NCBI GenBank assembly: GCA_964489425.1
Contig: CAZAYP010000112.1
Location: 1 to 14,248 of the forward strand
Direction of reading: 5' to 3'
Length of the DNA stretch: 14,248 nucleotides
Origin: CAZAYP01 sp964489425 [NCBI: uncultured Verrucomicrobiota bacterium]
GTDB lineage: Bacteria; Verrucomicrobiota; Kiritimatiellia; RZYC01
Shown in pieces: positions 7,971 through 14,198 of the stretch. Position 1 is the stretch's first letter; each line of letters opens with the position of its first letter. The translations under genes and the position numbers were made by a program. The notes below the pieces were generated by a model. That model had not been told where the DNA came from. It did no database searches and saw only the letters and a list, made by a program, of their open reading frames with translations.

Positions 7971-8004
7971 GCTAAACAATCGTAATACCATATAGTTGCA
8001 AATA

Positions 8005-8010
8005 TATAAT
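8005..8010 (+). promoter_or_regulatory. Perfect -10 box upstream of the integrase
   Basis: TATAAT lies in an AT-rich stretch 63 bases upstream of the integrase ATG. No good -35 is found at the usual distance (GTAATA at 7982-7987 is poor). The expected start falls inside the TTGGTGAC repeats, so a protein bound there could control the gene, possibly the integrase itself. Confidence 0.35.
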
Positions 8011-8015
8011 TATTC

Positions 8016-8034
8016 TTGGTGACTATTTGGTGAC
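8016..8034. repeat. Two direct TTGGTGAC repeats, 11 bases apart (candidate integrase arm sites)
   Basis: Exact copies of TTGGTGAC are at 8016-8023 and 8027-8034, a period of about one helical turn, between the attachment core and the integrase start. Their placement suits arm-type binding sites for integrase or excisionase, or an operator. This is an inference from position and spacing. Confidence 0.45.
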
Positions 8035-8072
8035 AAAAAGGGTATGGTCGGCCAGTTAGCGCGAGGTGCAGC

Positions 8073-9230
8073 ATGGGCCGACGAAAAGAAAAAGGGTCAC
8101 CCCCGATTGAGTTGTGCAACGGGATACCGATCAGGCAATGGCGACCTGGGTACTGGATGGTCGACGTCTATAAAGATGGCCATCGCATTCGCAAGGGCTT
8201 TGCCGACCGGGAACTCGCCCGTGTCTATTGCCAGCAACAAAGTATCGACATAAAGAATCGGGGACTGGGCGCATTCCGCCTGACGGACAAACAAAAAGAC
8301 GATGCTTACTCTGCCCTGGAGTTGCTGAGTGGCCGCGCCACGTTGATGGACGCCGCCCGGCTTTGGCTGAAATACAATCCCGCCAACGACGCGGAAACGA
8401 TAACCCAAACAATGGCTCGTTACGTGCGAGGGATGCGAAAGGATGGATGCCGCAGGATTTCGGTTCACGAAAAAATCTGGAAATTTCGCAAGTTCCAGGA
8501 ATACTTCGGTGCCGACCGCGCCACCAGCAGCCTGATGCCGGACGACGTGGATCTGTTCTGCAGACAGCACGGCTATGCCGGAACCACCCGCCGGAATTAT
8601 GTGGGCGCGTTCAAGCACATGATCAATTTTTATACCGGGAAAAAGCGGGTCAAGATTTTGCGTGATGAAAAGTTACCAACCATCTGGCCGGCGGAAACCG
8701 TATCCAGGATATTCCAGGTTGCTGAGATGCGATACCCCAAGGCGGTTCCGGCGCTGGCTCTGTTGTTTTTTTGTGGGTTACGTCCCCACGAAGTGTTCCG
8801 CGCCACCTGGGATCAGCATATCGATCTCGAGGCGGCCGCCGTGAAGATCTCGCCGGAAATCAGCAAGGTAAGAACTTCGCGCCATGTCGACATCCCGCCG
8901 AACGCGCTGAAGTGGTTGGCTGCATACAGGGAAAAATCCGGTTTGGTATGTGGCGGTTTCTTCCAGTTCCGGCGGCTGCGCGAACTGGTAATGAAGGCCG
9001 CCGGTCTAAAATCCTGGCCGGTCGATGTGGCGCGGCATACCTATGCGACGGCACATTATACTGTCCATGGATCGGCCGATAGAACCATGCAGCAACTGGG
9101 GCATTTTGGTTCCAGTGCCACGTTTGTGCGCCACTACAAATCGCTGATGACAACCAGTGCCGCGAAAAAGTTTTTTGAAATTTCACCACGGGCTGATGCC
9201 AAGATTATCAAAATCGGCGCCGCCAGTTGA
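8073..9230 (+). CDS. int: Tyrosine recombinase / integrase
   Basis: Site-specific recombinase of 385 aa that would insert and excise the element at tRNA-Leu. There is an N-terminal arm/SAM-like region (about 95-200, HEKIWKFRKFQEYFG and MPDDVDLFCRQHGYAG) and a C-terminal catalytic domain (about 205-365). Catalytic residues visible: R237 in CGLRPHE, K265 in SKVRTSRH, R321 in DVARHTYAT, H344 in QLGH and the nucleophile Y355 in FVRHYKS. The His usually found three residues before the second Arg (HxxR) is Asp318 here, as remembered for some integrases of Verrucomicrobiota and relatives. The start is certain: ATG 8073 has GAGGTG six bases upstream. It lies next to the broken tRNA, transcribed away from it, and converges with the HTH gene across a terminator. 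Confidence 0.93.
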   Translation: MGRRKEKGSPPIELCNGIPIRQWRPGYWMVDVYKDGHRIRKGFADRELARVYCQQQSIDIKNRGLGAFRLTDKQKDDAYSALELLSGRATLMDAARLWLKYNPANDAETITQTMARYVRGMRKDGCRRISVHEKIWKFRKFQEYFGADRATSSLMPDDVDLFCRQHGYAGTTRRNYVGAFKHMINFYTGKKRVKILRDEKLPTIWPAETVSRIFQVAEMRYPKAVPALALLFFCGLRPHEVFRATWDQHIDLEAAAVKISPEISKVRTSRHVDIPPNALKWLAAYREKSGLVCGGFFQFRRLRELVMKAAGLKSWPVDVARHTYATAHYTVHGSADRTMQQLGHFGSSATFVRHYKSLMTTSAAKKFFEISPRADAKIIKIGAAS

Positions 9231-9240
9231 TCACCGCCAT

Positions 9241-9269
9241 AAAAAACGGCGCGGAACCAATCCGCGCCG
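9241..9269 (-). terminator. Intrinsic terminator between HTH gene and integrase
   Basis: A perfect 9-bp stem, CGGCGCGGA / TCCGCGCCG (9247-9255 and 9261-9269), has a 5-base loop; on the minus strand it is followed at once by six T (9246-9241). It is a textbook terminator for the leftward run ending with the HTH gene. On the plus strand, 16 bases after the integrase stop, the same hairpin has only a weak T-rich tail but may still slow transcription. Confidence 0.8.
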
Positions 9270-9295
9270 CTCATCAATTTCTGCTATACCCCTGG

Positions 9296-9502
9296 TTAAT
9301 TGTTGCCGACGGCAGTGATCCTGAATTTATCAATGGCGGCATCAACATCCGCCCGACGGAATAATACCAGCCTCCCGCCAATTTTGGAATACGGCAGCAC
9401 CCGGCGTCGCATCAGCACCGTGACCTGCCGCAAGCTGACGCCGAGGTAATCGGCCACTGCATTTTTGCGCATATATCCATGGGCATTTTCTCCTCGTTCC
9501 AT
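9296..9502 (-). CDS. Small excisionase-like helix-turn-helix protein
   Basis: A 68-aa protein that is nearly all one MerR/excisionase-type (HTH_17-like) DNA-binding domain: NAVADYLGVSLRQVTVLMRR is the helix-turn-helix and VLPYSKIGGRLVLFRRADVD the wing and following helix. Beside an integrase, this suggests excisionase (directionality factor) or a small regulator. The start is uncertain. ATG 9502 has no Shine-Dalgarno of its own; a second in-frame ATG at 9472 begins right at the domain (MRKNAVAD), but the GAGGAG before it is 17 bases away. A strong AGGAGGG further upstream serves an in-frame ATG-TGA start-stop pair at 9517-9512, so re-initiation may feed ATG 9502. The gene ends just before the terminator at 9241-9269. 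Confidence 0.7.
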   Translation of the reverse strand: MERGENAHGYMRKNAVADYLGVSLRQVTVLMRRRVLPYSKIGGRLVLFRRADVDAAIDKFRITAVGNN

Positions 9503-9657
9503 AGCACTGACTCACATTCTTGCCCTCCTATCGCGCTGTATTTGGCGGCCATGCTGGGCACCGCATGCCGGGATTTATGATGGTCTAGCCTGTCCGCAAG
9601 CACTCGTCGGGCATAGGCTGTATTGATCCTGGGGGGGCATATCGCTGCCGGATTCAT

Positions 9658-9686
9658 CGCCCGGCGGGGATCGAACCCGCCGGGCG
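9658..9686. repeat. Perfect 11-bp hairpin with tRNA T-loop-like loop
   Basis: The arms are CGCCCGGCGGG (9658-9668) and CCCGCCGGGCG (9676-9686) with a 7-base loop. On the minus strand the loop and flanks read GGG-TTCGATC-CCC, the consensus of a tRNA T-arm. It starts 26 bases after the stop of the leftward 91-aa gene, so it may work as a terminator, though no T-tract follows. The surroundings do not fold into a tRNA. Confidence 0.6.
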
Positions 9687-9711
9687 TGTGTGTTTGAGGC
9701 CCCACTTATGG

Positions 9712-9987
9712 CTACTTGTCCGGGAGAAACTCGATATAAAGCCCGGCAAGTTCATGGCCTGCAGTATGGATGGCCTTAGGGGATCCATTGGACAGCAGCA
9801 ACTGTTTTATGGTCGCGCAGCATTTAAGTGCGGACGCCGTCCATTTATCGGGCCAGCCGAGATCCAATTCTGCCATCCTCGGCAACATGTCGACCAGCTG
9901 CGTCAAGAGCTCCCGATATTCCCGTTCCTTGTCCGATGCAGGCCAAGTAAAAGGCTGCTCCGTACATTTCCTACTTTTCTTCATCAT
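9712..9987 (-). CDS. Small hypothetical phage-type protein, 91 aa
   Basis: Not recognised. A basic N-terminus (MMKKSRKC) is followed by a helical body: DKEREYRELLTQLVDMLPRM, then KWTASALKCCATIKQLLLSN, and a C-terminal helix AIHTAGHELAGLYIEFL. It has no signal peptide or membrane segment, and the size and make-up are typical of small phage early proteins. The start is ATG 9987, because AAAGGA lies 6 bases upstream; an in-frame ATG at 9993 directly abuts that Shine-Dalgarno and is less likely. It lies about 70 bases downstream of the ART-like gene, outside the ATGA-coupled chain, and ends 26 bases before the T-loop-like hairpin. The good ribosome binding site is the main support for its being real. 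Confidence 0.55.
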   Translation of the reverse strand: MMKKSRKCTEQPFTWPASDKEREYRELLTQLVDMLPRMAELDLGWPDKWTASALKCCATIKQLLLSNGSPKAIHTAGHELAGLYIEFLPDK

Positions 9988-10058
9988 GTGCATTCCTTTA
10001 TTGGTGTTTATTACTTGAGTCCTCTGTTTCTACTACACTTCAGCAGCCGTTATCTCTT

Positions 10059-10625
10059 CTATATAGCCTCCTTTGTTGCGCGGTTTTGGGGCTTGCTCCA
10101 CCCCGTTATGGCATTTTCCAGCAGTTCGCGTGGCCGACTGGCGGCTGCCCCGTGGGTGCTGGCGAAGCTCGTGTCGAGAAGCCATTCGTGGCCATCCCAA
10201 ATCTCCACGACCAGCCAGGAAGAAGCAGGGATCGGGGTTTGGCTTATAGCCCACGCATTCGGGTCGGCACCGCGTTCTATGCCACACTCAGCCAGATGCC
10301 AGGCGTAACAATCATCAACGCCAACTTGCCCAAAATATTTGAGCCAGGCTTGCAGTCGCCCCGGATCAACCTCGATTCTGGCGATCGGTGGTGTATCGCC
10401 AGCCAGCAGGTCGTCGACCGCAAATTCCCAGTGATTGTTGATCAGGCTGGTAGCTTTGGCCGTCGGTTCCCAGATCGGAGCCTTGCTGGTCCAGGCCACG
10501 TTACAAACCAGATGTCCATCCATATGCCAGCGGCTGGTTCGGATGTGACCGTCGCGCAGGATCGATTTCAGCGCGCGCAGGCTTGTGTAGTGATAATGCC
10601 GTTTGCGGTTGTTCATGGGCTTCAT
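10059..10625 (-). CDS. Hypothetical protein, 188 aa, N-terminus resembling ADP-ribosyltransferase-like folds
   Basis: The N-terminus RHYHYTSLRALKSILRDGHI (residues 9-28) is the motif that opens several ART-like families (Y-H-Y-T-S ... L..IL..G.I), and it is followed by VAWTSKAPIWEPTAKA, a pattern seen in small uncharacterised bacterial and phage proteins. Later it has ARIEVDPGRLQAWL and PASSWLVVEIWDGHEWL. A complete H-Y-E or R-S-E catalytic triad cannot be assigned from sequence alone, so the enzyme activity is a hypothesis. The start is ATG 10625, with GAGG 8 bases upstream, sharing ATGA with the stop of the winged-helix gene, so the two are translationally coupled. The product could modify a host or phage protein or nucleic acid early in infection. 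It could also be a fold relative without activity. Confidence 0.6.
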   Translation of the reverse strand: MKPMNNRKRHYHYTSLRALKSILRDGHIRTSRWHMDGHLVCNVAWTSKAPIWEPTAKATSLINNHWEFAVDDLLAGDTPPIARIEVDPGRLQAWLKYFGQVGVDDCYAWHLAECGIERGADPNAWAISQTPIPASSWLVVEIWDGHEWLLDTSFASTHGAAASRPRELLENAITGWSKPQNRATKEAI

Positions 10626-11209
10626 ATCGCTTGCCTCGTTGATCGCCGGGATACCAACAACTCGACCGCCCGCAAATAAGCGACCCTCGAAATGCGCTGG
10701 GGGAGACGACCTGTGTATTTGCCAAGGTCTAATTTACTTGGGCGATGGCTGGGTGTGTGAACCTCACCACTAATATAAGAGATAGAAGAGATAGGTGAGG
10801 GCTCATCTTGCTGATCCGTCCGAGGGATCACCTTCGCGATCCCTCCCACAACCGCCTTTGGCATCACGAATTGAACATCCCGATAGCGGTGTCTCCTACG
10901 CACCAGTTGCCGGCCTTTAAGATCCCGGAGTGCACGTTTGACCGTGGCCTCCGAATAACCAGTTTGCAGGCAAAGGTCATTGATGGTGACATAGGCCGTT
11001 GCGCCGGCGCCGTACCTGTACTGGCGGAAAATGATTGCCAGCAATACCGACCACGACGAGGGGCGCCGCAGGCCAGCACGTAGGATCCAATCGACCACCT
11101 CTTTCGGCAACCAGACCCCAGTGCCGGGGGCGTGCCGGGAAGTTCTATTCGCGGCGGGTGCACAGTCATCGGCCGGTTCAATCGGCTCGCTGGGAACGAG
11201 CAGGGTCAT
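10622..11209 (-). CDS. Winged-helix protein, phage replication-protein-O type
   Basis: A 195-aa DNA-binding protein. Residues 33-117 form a winged helix: VWLPKEVVDWILRAG, SSWSVLLAIIFRQYRYG, then YVTINDLCLQTGYSEATVKR as the recognition HTH and ALRDLKGRQLVRRRHRY as the wing. This is the arrangement of the N-terminal domain of phage replication protein O and similar initiators. The rest (about 118-195) is a Ser/Pro-rich linker and a basic C-terminal helix. The start is ATG 11209, with AAGGA six bases upstream, overlapping the polymerase stop as ATGA. Its place between the DNA polymerase and the ART-like gene supports a role in replication initiation or control of this operon. Whether it recruits a helicase cannot be seen; no helicase is in the window. 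Confidence 0.7.
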   Translation of the reverse strand: MTLLVPSEPIEPADDCAPAANRTSRHAPGTGVWLPKEVVDWILRAGLRRPSSWSVLLAIIFRQYRYGAGATAYVTINDLCLQTGYSEATVKRALRDLKGRQLVRRRHRYRDVQFVMPKAVVGGIAKVIPRTDQQDEPSPISSISYISGEVHTPSHRPSKLDLGKYTGRLPQRISRVAYLRAVELLVSRRSTRQAI

Positions 11210-12951
11210 TCATGTTCCTTCAGTATTGCCTGGAGTTTCTCCCAAAGTGGACGGCCGGCATCGTCTTCGTACCGTTGCTCGTAAACGGTGACGTCCCAGC
11301 GGAGTTGAAATCCAGGGAGGACGTGCTCAACGGCTTTGCCGCAGGCGTAATCAATCGCCGCGCGGGCATCTTCGAGCTGATTCCGGCGGCACGAAATCAA
11401 AAATCCATCGTGAATTGGCGCTAAAAGCCGGACGTTCTGGCGGTCCAGGTAGATCACCGTAAGGCGCATGATGTCAGCCCCCGTCGCCTGCATGGGCCAG
11501 TTCATCCACGTCCTGGCGTTGCCCACGGGCGGTACCCAGCTTCGCCATCCGCAGGGCGTTATAATCCATCCGCGGTCGATGGAGCCCTGCACAATCCGAT
11601 CCGACCATTCCCAAAACTTAACGAACAGATTTTTGTGGTCCTGCAGCAGCGCCTCGGCCTGCCGTTCAGTGATGGCCAGGCGGCTCGCGATGCCGTGGGC
11701 GGATTGGCCATAGAGGACGCCGAGGTTGACTGCCTTGTATAGTTTGCGTACGTCCGGGTGGGTCGCCTTGGTCGCAGTGGTCGGTGCGGCGCCGGCGCGG
11801 ATCGCAAAGGCCATGTGACAATCGCTCGCGTCATATACTGCCCGCATGTTCTCATCGCTGGACAAGGCTGCCGCGATGCCTATTTCCTGGGCCGTAAAAT
11901 CGATGTTTAGGAGAACGTGATCAGGCGATTCCGGTACAATGAGGAACCGCATCCACTTAGGACCGCCGAAAACAAATTTCCGAGGCTGATTGCGCCCTGA
12001 TACAGACCGAAACGCCGAGGCGCCATAACAATGCCGGCCCAGAACGGCATCAACAACGAGAGCCCTCCTCCCCAGGCCGGCCATAGACTTGCGCACCTGC
12101 CGGACGTCGGCAATAAACAGGTTGCGTGGCTCCATCGCCTTGAAGGTTTTTTCGTCCAACGGGTGATATGGCAACCCCGTGGTCTCGCTCATCTGCAATG
12201 GCCACCTGATATTTTCGCGGCGGCACCAGTTCATAAATGCAGATTTCTTGAAGGTCAACCCGTCGAAAACCGGGTGGGTCTTGTTGATGCCTTCGATGAG
12301 TGCCATTCGGATGTGGGGCCATGCTCTACGGATTTGCTCGTATCCAGCCACATCGAAGGGGATACCCCTAAGCTCCATGCGCGCAACGGCTTTCAAGTAT
12401 TCAGTCCACCATCCCATGTGCCGCAGAACTTGCGGTTCTTGATATTGTCGACGGAACAGGGCCAGGCATCCGTCGCAATCGGTGTAGCAATAATCGATGA
12501 TCCGTTGCATTTCCTCGGAATCATTGGGATTGAACCTGAGGTGAAGGATCTGTTGCTGTAGATCACGTTTTTCCGCCGGCGCCAAGTGGGGTAGGCGCCG
12601 GCGGATCAAGCTGGCCGACAACCCGGCTTCCGGCAGGCCGGGGGCGTTCGTCAACAAGCGCTCGGCCACGAAGGTGTCGAACCAGTGCGCGGGCAAGGGA
12701 ATGCCCAGTCGCAGCAAGTACTTCTGTTCGGCAATCGCGTAGTGGGCAATAAAAAGGTCATGGGCATGTTCCTTGAAAAAGCCCGGGAGCCGGCTGTCCC
12801 GGCCGATGAAGTACACCCGGTTTCCCGAGTGTAGTTCAACGGCACAGAGGCACACCGGCTCCCACGCGGATTCGCAGTCTATACGACTATTCCGGAAACC
12901 CCACTCGGTGTCAACGGACCAGACTGCTGGAAACTGAGCAAGGTTCATCAT
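11206..12951 (-). CDS. Family A DNA polymerase (Pol I-like, phage type) with 3'-5' exonuclease domain
   Basis: A 581-aa replicative polymerase of the element. The exonuclease domain (about 8-170) has Exo I D14-T-E16, Exo II AHYAIAE with E75 where Asp is common, and Exo III Y154-x3-D158. The polymerase domain (about 180-581) has motif A D351FTAQE356, motif B R402-x3-K406-x3-L410-x3-Y414 with YG at 414-415, the helix NWPMQATGADIM (484-495) and motif C H514-D515-G516. There is no 5' nuclease domain, as usual for phage enzymes. Two oddities: Leu410 sits where E. coli Pol I has Phe762, and motif C is HDG, not HDE. The catalytic aspartates D351 and D515 are kept, so it should be active. The start ATG 12951 overlaps the previous stop as ATGA; the next codon is also ATG. 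It is central in the coupled operon. Confidence 0.92.
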   Translation of the reverse strand: MMNLAQFPAVWSVDTEWGFRNSRIDCESAWEPVCLCAVELHSGNRVYFIGRDSRLPGFFKEHAHDLFIAHYAIAEQKYLLRLGIPLPAHWFDTFVAERLLTNAPGLPEAGLSASLIRRRLPHLAPAEKRDLQQQILHLRFNPNDSEEMQRIIDYCYTDCDGCLALFRRQYQEPQVLRHMGWWTEYLKAVARMELRGIPFDVAGYEQIRRAWPHIRMALIEGINKTHPVFDGLTFKKSAFMNWCRRENIRWPLQMSETTGLPYHPLDEKTFKAMEPRNLFIADVRQVRKSMAGLGRRALVVDAVLGRHCYGASAFRSVSGRNQPRKFVFGGPKWMRFLIVPESPDHVLLNIDFTAQEIGIAAALSSDENMRAVYDASDCHMAFAIRAGAAPTTATKATHPDVRKLYKAVNLGVLYGQSAHGIASRLAITERQAEALLQDHKNLFVKFWEWSDRIVQGSIDRGWIITPCGWRSWVPPVGNARTWMNWPMQATGADIMRLTVIYLDRQNVRLLAPIHDGFLISCRRNQLEDARAAIDYACGKAVEHVLPGFQLRWDVTVYEQRYEDDAGRPLWEKLQAILKEHE

Positions 12952-13649
12952 GTCAATTCCACGCCCGCGATTAGGTCGGCGTAGATCGGATGATCGGGAG
13001 ACCGTATGAAGGAATCTGGCCCCAAGGCCTCACCCAGCAACACATCCGTCGACTTGGGTGACCAGGTCACTGTGCCATCAAAGGCCTTATGCCGGATCCT
13101 ATATTTGCCCTGTTCTTTGTCCGACAAAATGCGGATCGCGTTCGTGTCGAAAAACTCCGGCGGCTGATGCAAAAGCGCGGCCAAGGAATTGTACCACTCA
13201 TTACCTTCCGTGACCGATACAACCCAGAGGGCTTTGGTTTTGGCCGTTAAGGAGTAATAAGGGAACACCCGCACCGGCTTTAGCTCGTCAGCGATCCGGC
13301 TGCGCAATTTATGTTCAACAAAAAAATGTTGCGTGTCCAACCCTTGTAGTCTGGGTTTATGTAGTAGCAGCCGTGTTGTGAGTTCAGCCCGGCGGTTCAA
13401 TACCACCCACTCACGCCGTTGCGGCTTCCTGATTTTAGGGGCCATCAACTCTGCAGTATCAAGCTCCGTCCCGGCTTCAATGTCGGCCCCAATGTCTTCG
13501 CGGGGCACGACCAGCGTCCCGCCCGCGCCGACTTCAATTTTTTCTTCGGCGATTTTGGCCGGTTGTGGGGCCGGCGCCGCGTCCGGGGTGACAGTGGTAT
13601 TTTCACGGGCGTCGTTAGCTTCATTCTCGTTTTCTATGTTTTCCTGCAT
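12948..13649 (-). CDS. Hypothetical protein upstream of and coupled to the DNA polymerase, 233 aa
   Basis: Not recognised with confidence. Residues 1-70 are acidic and low in complexity (MQENIENENEAND, then Ala/Pro-rich), probably disordered. A globular domain from about 75 to 233 contains PQRREWVVLNRR, HFFVEHKLRSRIADEL, LWVVSVTEGNEWYNSL and IRILSDKEQGKYRI. The order (RREW..., then a hydrophobic strand, then EWYNSLAALL and a following Ile-Arg-Ile strand) reminds me of an uncharacterised family found near phage replication genes, but I cannot name it. The start is ATG 13649, because GGAGGA lies 7 bases upstream; the open frame reaches 13718, but that extension lacks a ribosome site. The stop overlaps the polymerase start (ATGA), so the product is made in step with the polymerase. 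A polymerase partner or ssDNA-binding role is a guess. Confidence 0.65.
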   Translation of the reverse strand: MQENIENENEANDARENTTVTPDAAPAPQPAKIAEEKIEVGAGGTLVVPREDIGADIEAGTELDTAELMAPKIRKPQRREWVVLNRRAELTTRLLLHKPRLQGLDTQHFFVEHKLRSRIADELKPVRVFPYYSLTAKTKALWVVSVTEGNEWYNSLAALLHQPPEFFDTNAIRILSDKEQGKYRIRHKAFDGTVTWSPKSTDVLLGEALGPDSFIRSPDHPIYADLIAGVELT

Positions 13650-13916
13650 TTTCTTTTCCTCCGAGGGGCTTTTTAATTGCCCCCTTTTGTTTGCTTCAAC
13701 CACGCGCACGCAACCCATTTGCGTACACTAATTGAACCCACAATAAGGCAGGCGCATAGAATTGCATCCCTAGGTATGGTCCGCTAAATGATGAATTAGT
13801 AGGACAGATAACGGGCCACTAAAATCGTAATTAGCGGCACGTTTATGGGGGTTGCACTGGCTGTTGGGCGTGCTGTATTTCGGATGCTGGGCAGCGGCTC
13901 CGTAATCCGGAGGCGA
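13650..13916. promoter_or_regulatory. Intergenic region upstream of the replication operon with operator-like repeat
   Basis: No gene is seen. A perfect inverted repeat ACGCAA-CCCAT-TTGCGT at 13708-13724 lies about 60 bases upstream of the operon's first ATG, a sensible place for a repressor or activator site. A weak minus-strand promoter (TTGAAG, 17 bases, TTAAAA) can be drawn downstream of it. Both are pattern matches without further support. Confidence 0.3.
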
Positions 13917-14198
13917 TTATCGGCTCTTCAATTGCGACTTGCTGACAGGCGCTGCATGAGCATCTTGGATCAGTTGCATCAGCCGCGTCCTTTTCAGTCC
14001 AACCTTCCGGCTGATATACTCGAGGGCAAGCTCGCTGGGTTGAAGCATTTTCCCAGTGAAATCTTGGAGAATATCCTCAAGGTCCATACCCAATTCCTCA
14101 AGGCGCGGGCAGTCCGGGAAAAATACAATCACGCGCTCTCGATTTCGGCGCTCTTTTCGTGCGCAAGCCTTCAGTGCTTTGAAGTACGCCCGAGCCAT
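13917..14198 (-). CDS. Hypothetical basic protein, 93 aa, possibly 5'-truncated by the window edge
   Basis: Not recognised. The visible sequence begins MARAYFKALKACARKERRNR (basic helix), continues VIVFFPDCPRLEELGMDLED and ILQDFTGKMLQPSELALEYI, and ends in a basic tail SKSQLKSR. The second half, with ISRKVGLKRTRLMQLIQDAH, could be a small helical DNA-binding segment, but this is not diagnostic. No Shine-Dalgarno precedes ATG 14198, and the same frame stays open without a stop or a usual start codon to the window edge (reading ...HRLLVRPTFLDAAMARAYF), so the real start may lie beyond 14248. It is leftward like the operon, but is separated from it by about 270 bases, so it probably belongs to a different transcript. 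Confidence 0.5.
   Translation of the reverse strand: MARAYFKALKACARKERRNRERVIVFFPDCPRLEELGMDLEDILQDFTGKMLQPSELALEYISRKVGLKRTRLMQLIQDAHAAPVSKSQLKSR

Noticed and set aside
7970-8040. Group I intron interrupting tRNA-Leu
   Set aside because: The break lies after the anticodon stem, not in the anticodon loop, the next bases hold an integrase promoter region, and no 3' exon was seen.
9658-9760. Complete tRNA on the minus strand around the T-arm-like hairpin
   Set aside because: No D-arm, anticodon arm or matching acceptor strand could be found; the flanks of the hairpin do not match the acceptor of the split tRNA-Leu either.
9688-10679. Plus-strand open frames of 206 and 197 aa across the 91-aa and ART-like genes
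   Set aside because: They have no ribosome site or motif, while the minus-strand genes have good Shine-Dalgarno sequences and an ATGA junction.
10051-10793. 12-base inverted repeat (TATCTCTTCTAT at 10051-10062, complement at 10782-10793) around the ART-like gene
   Set aside because: A few 12-base matches are expected by chance in a window this size, and one copy lies inside the winged-helix coding region.
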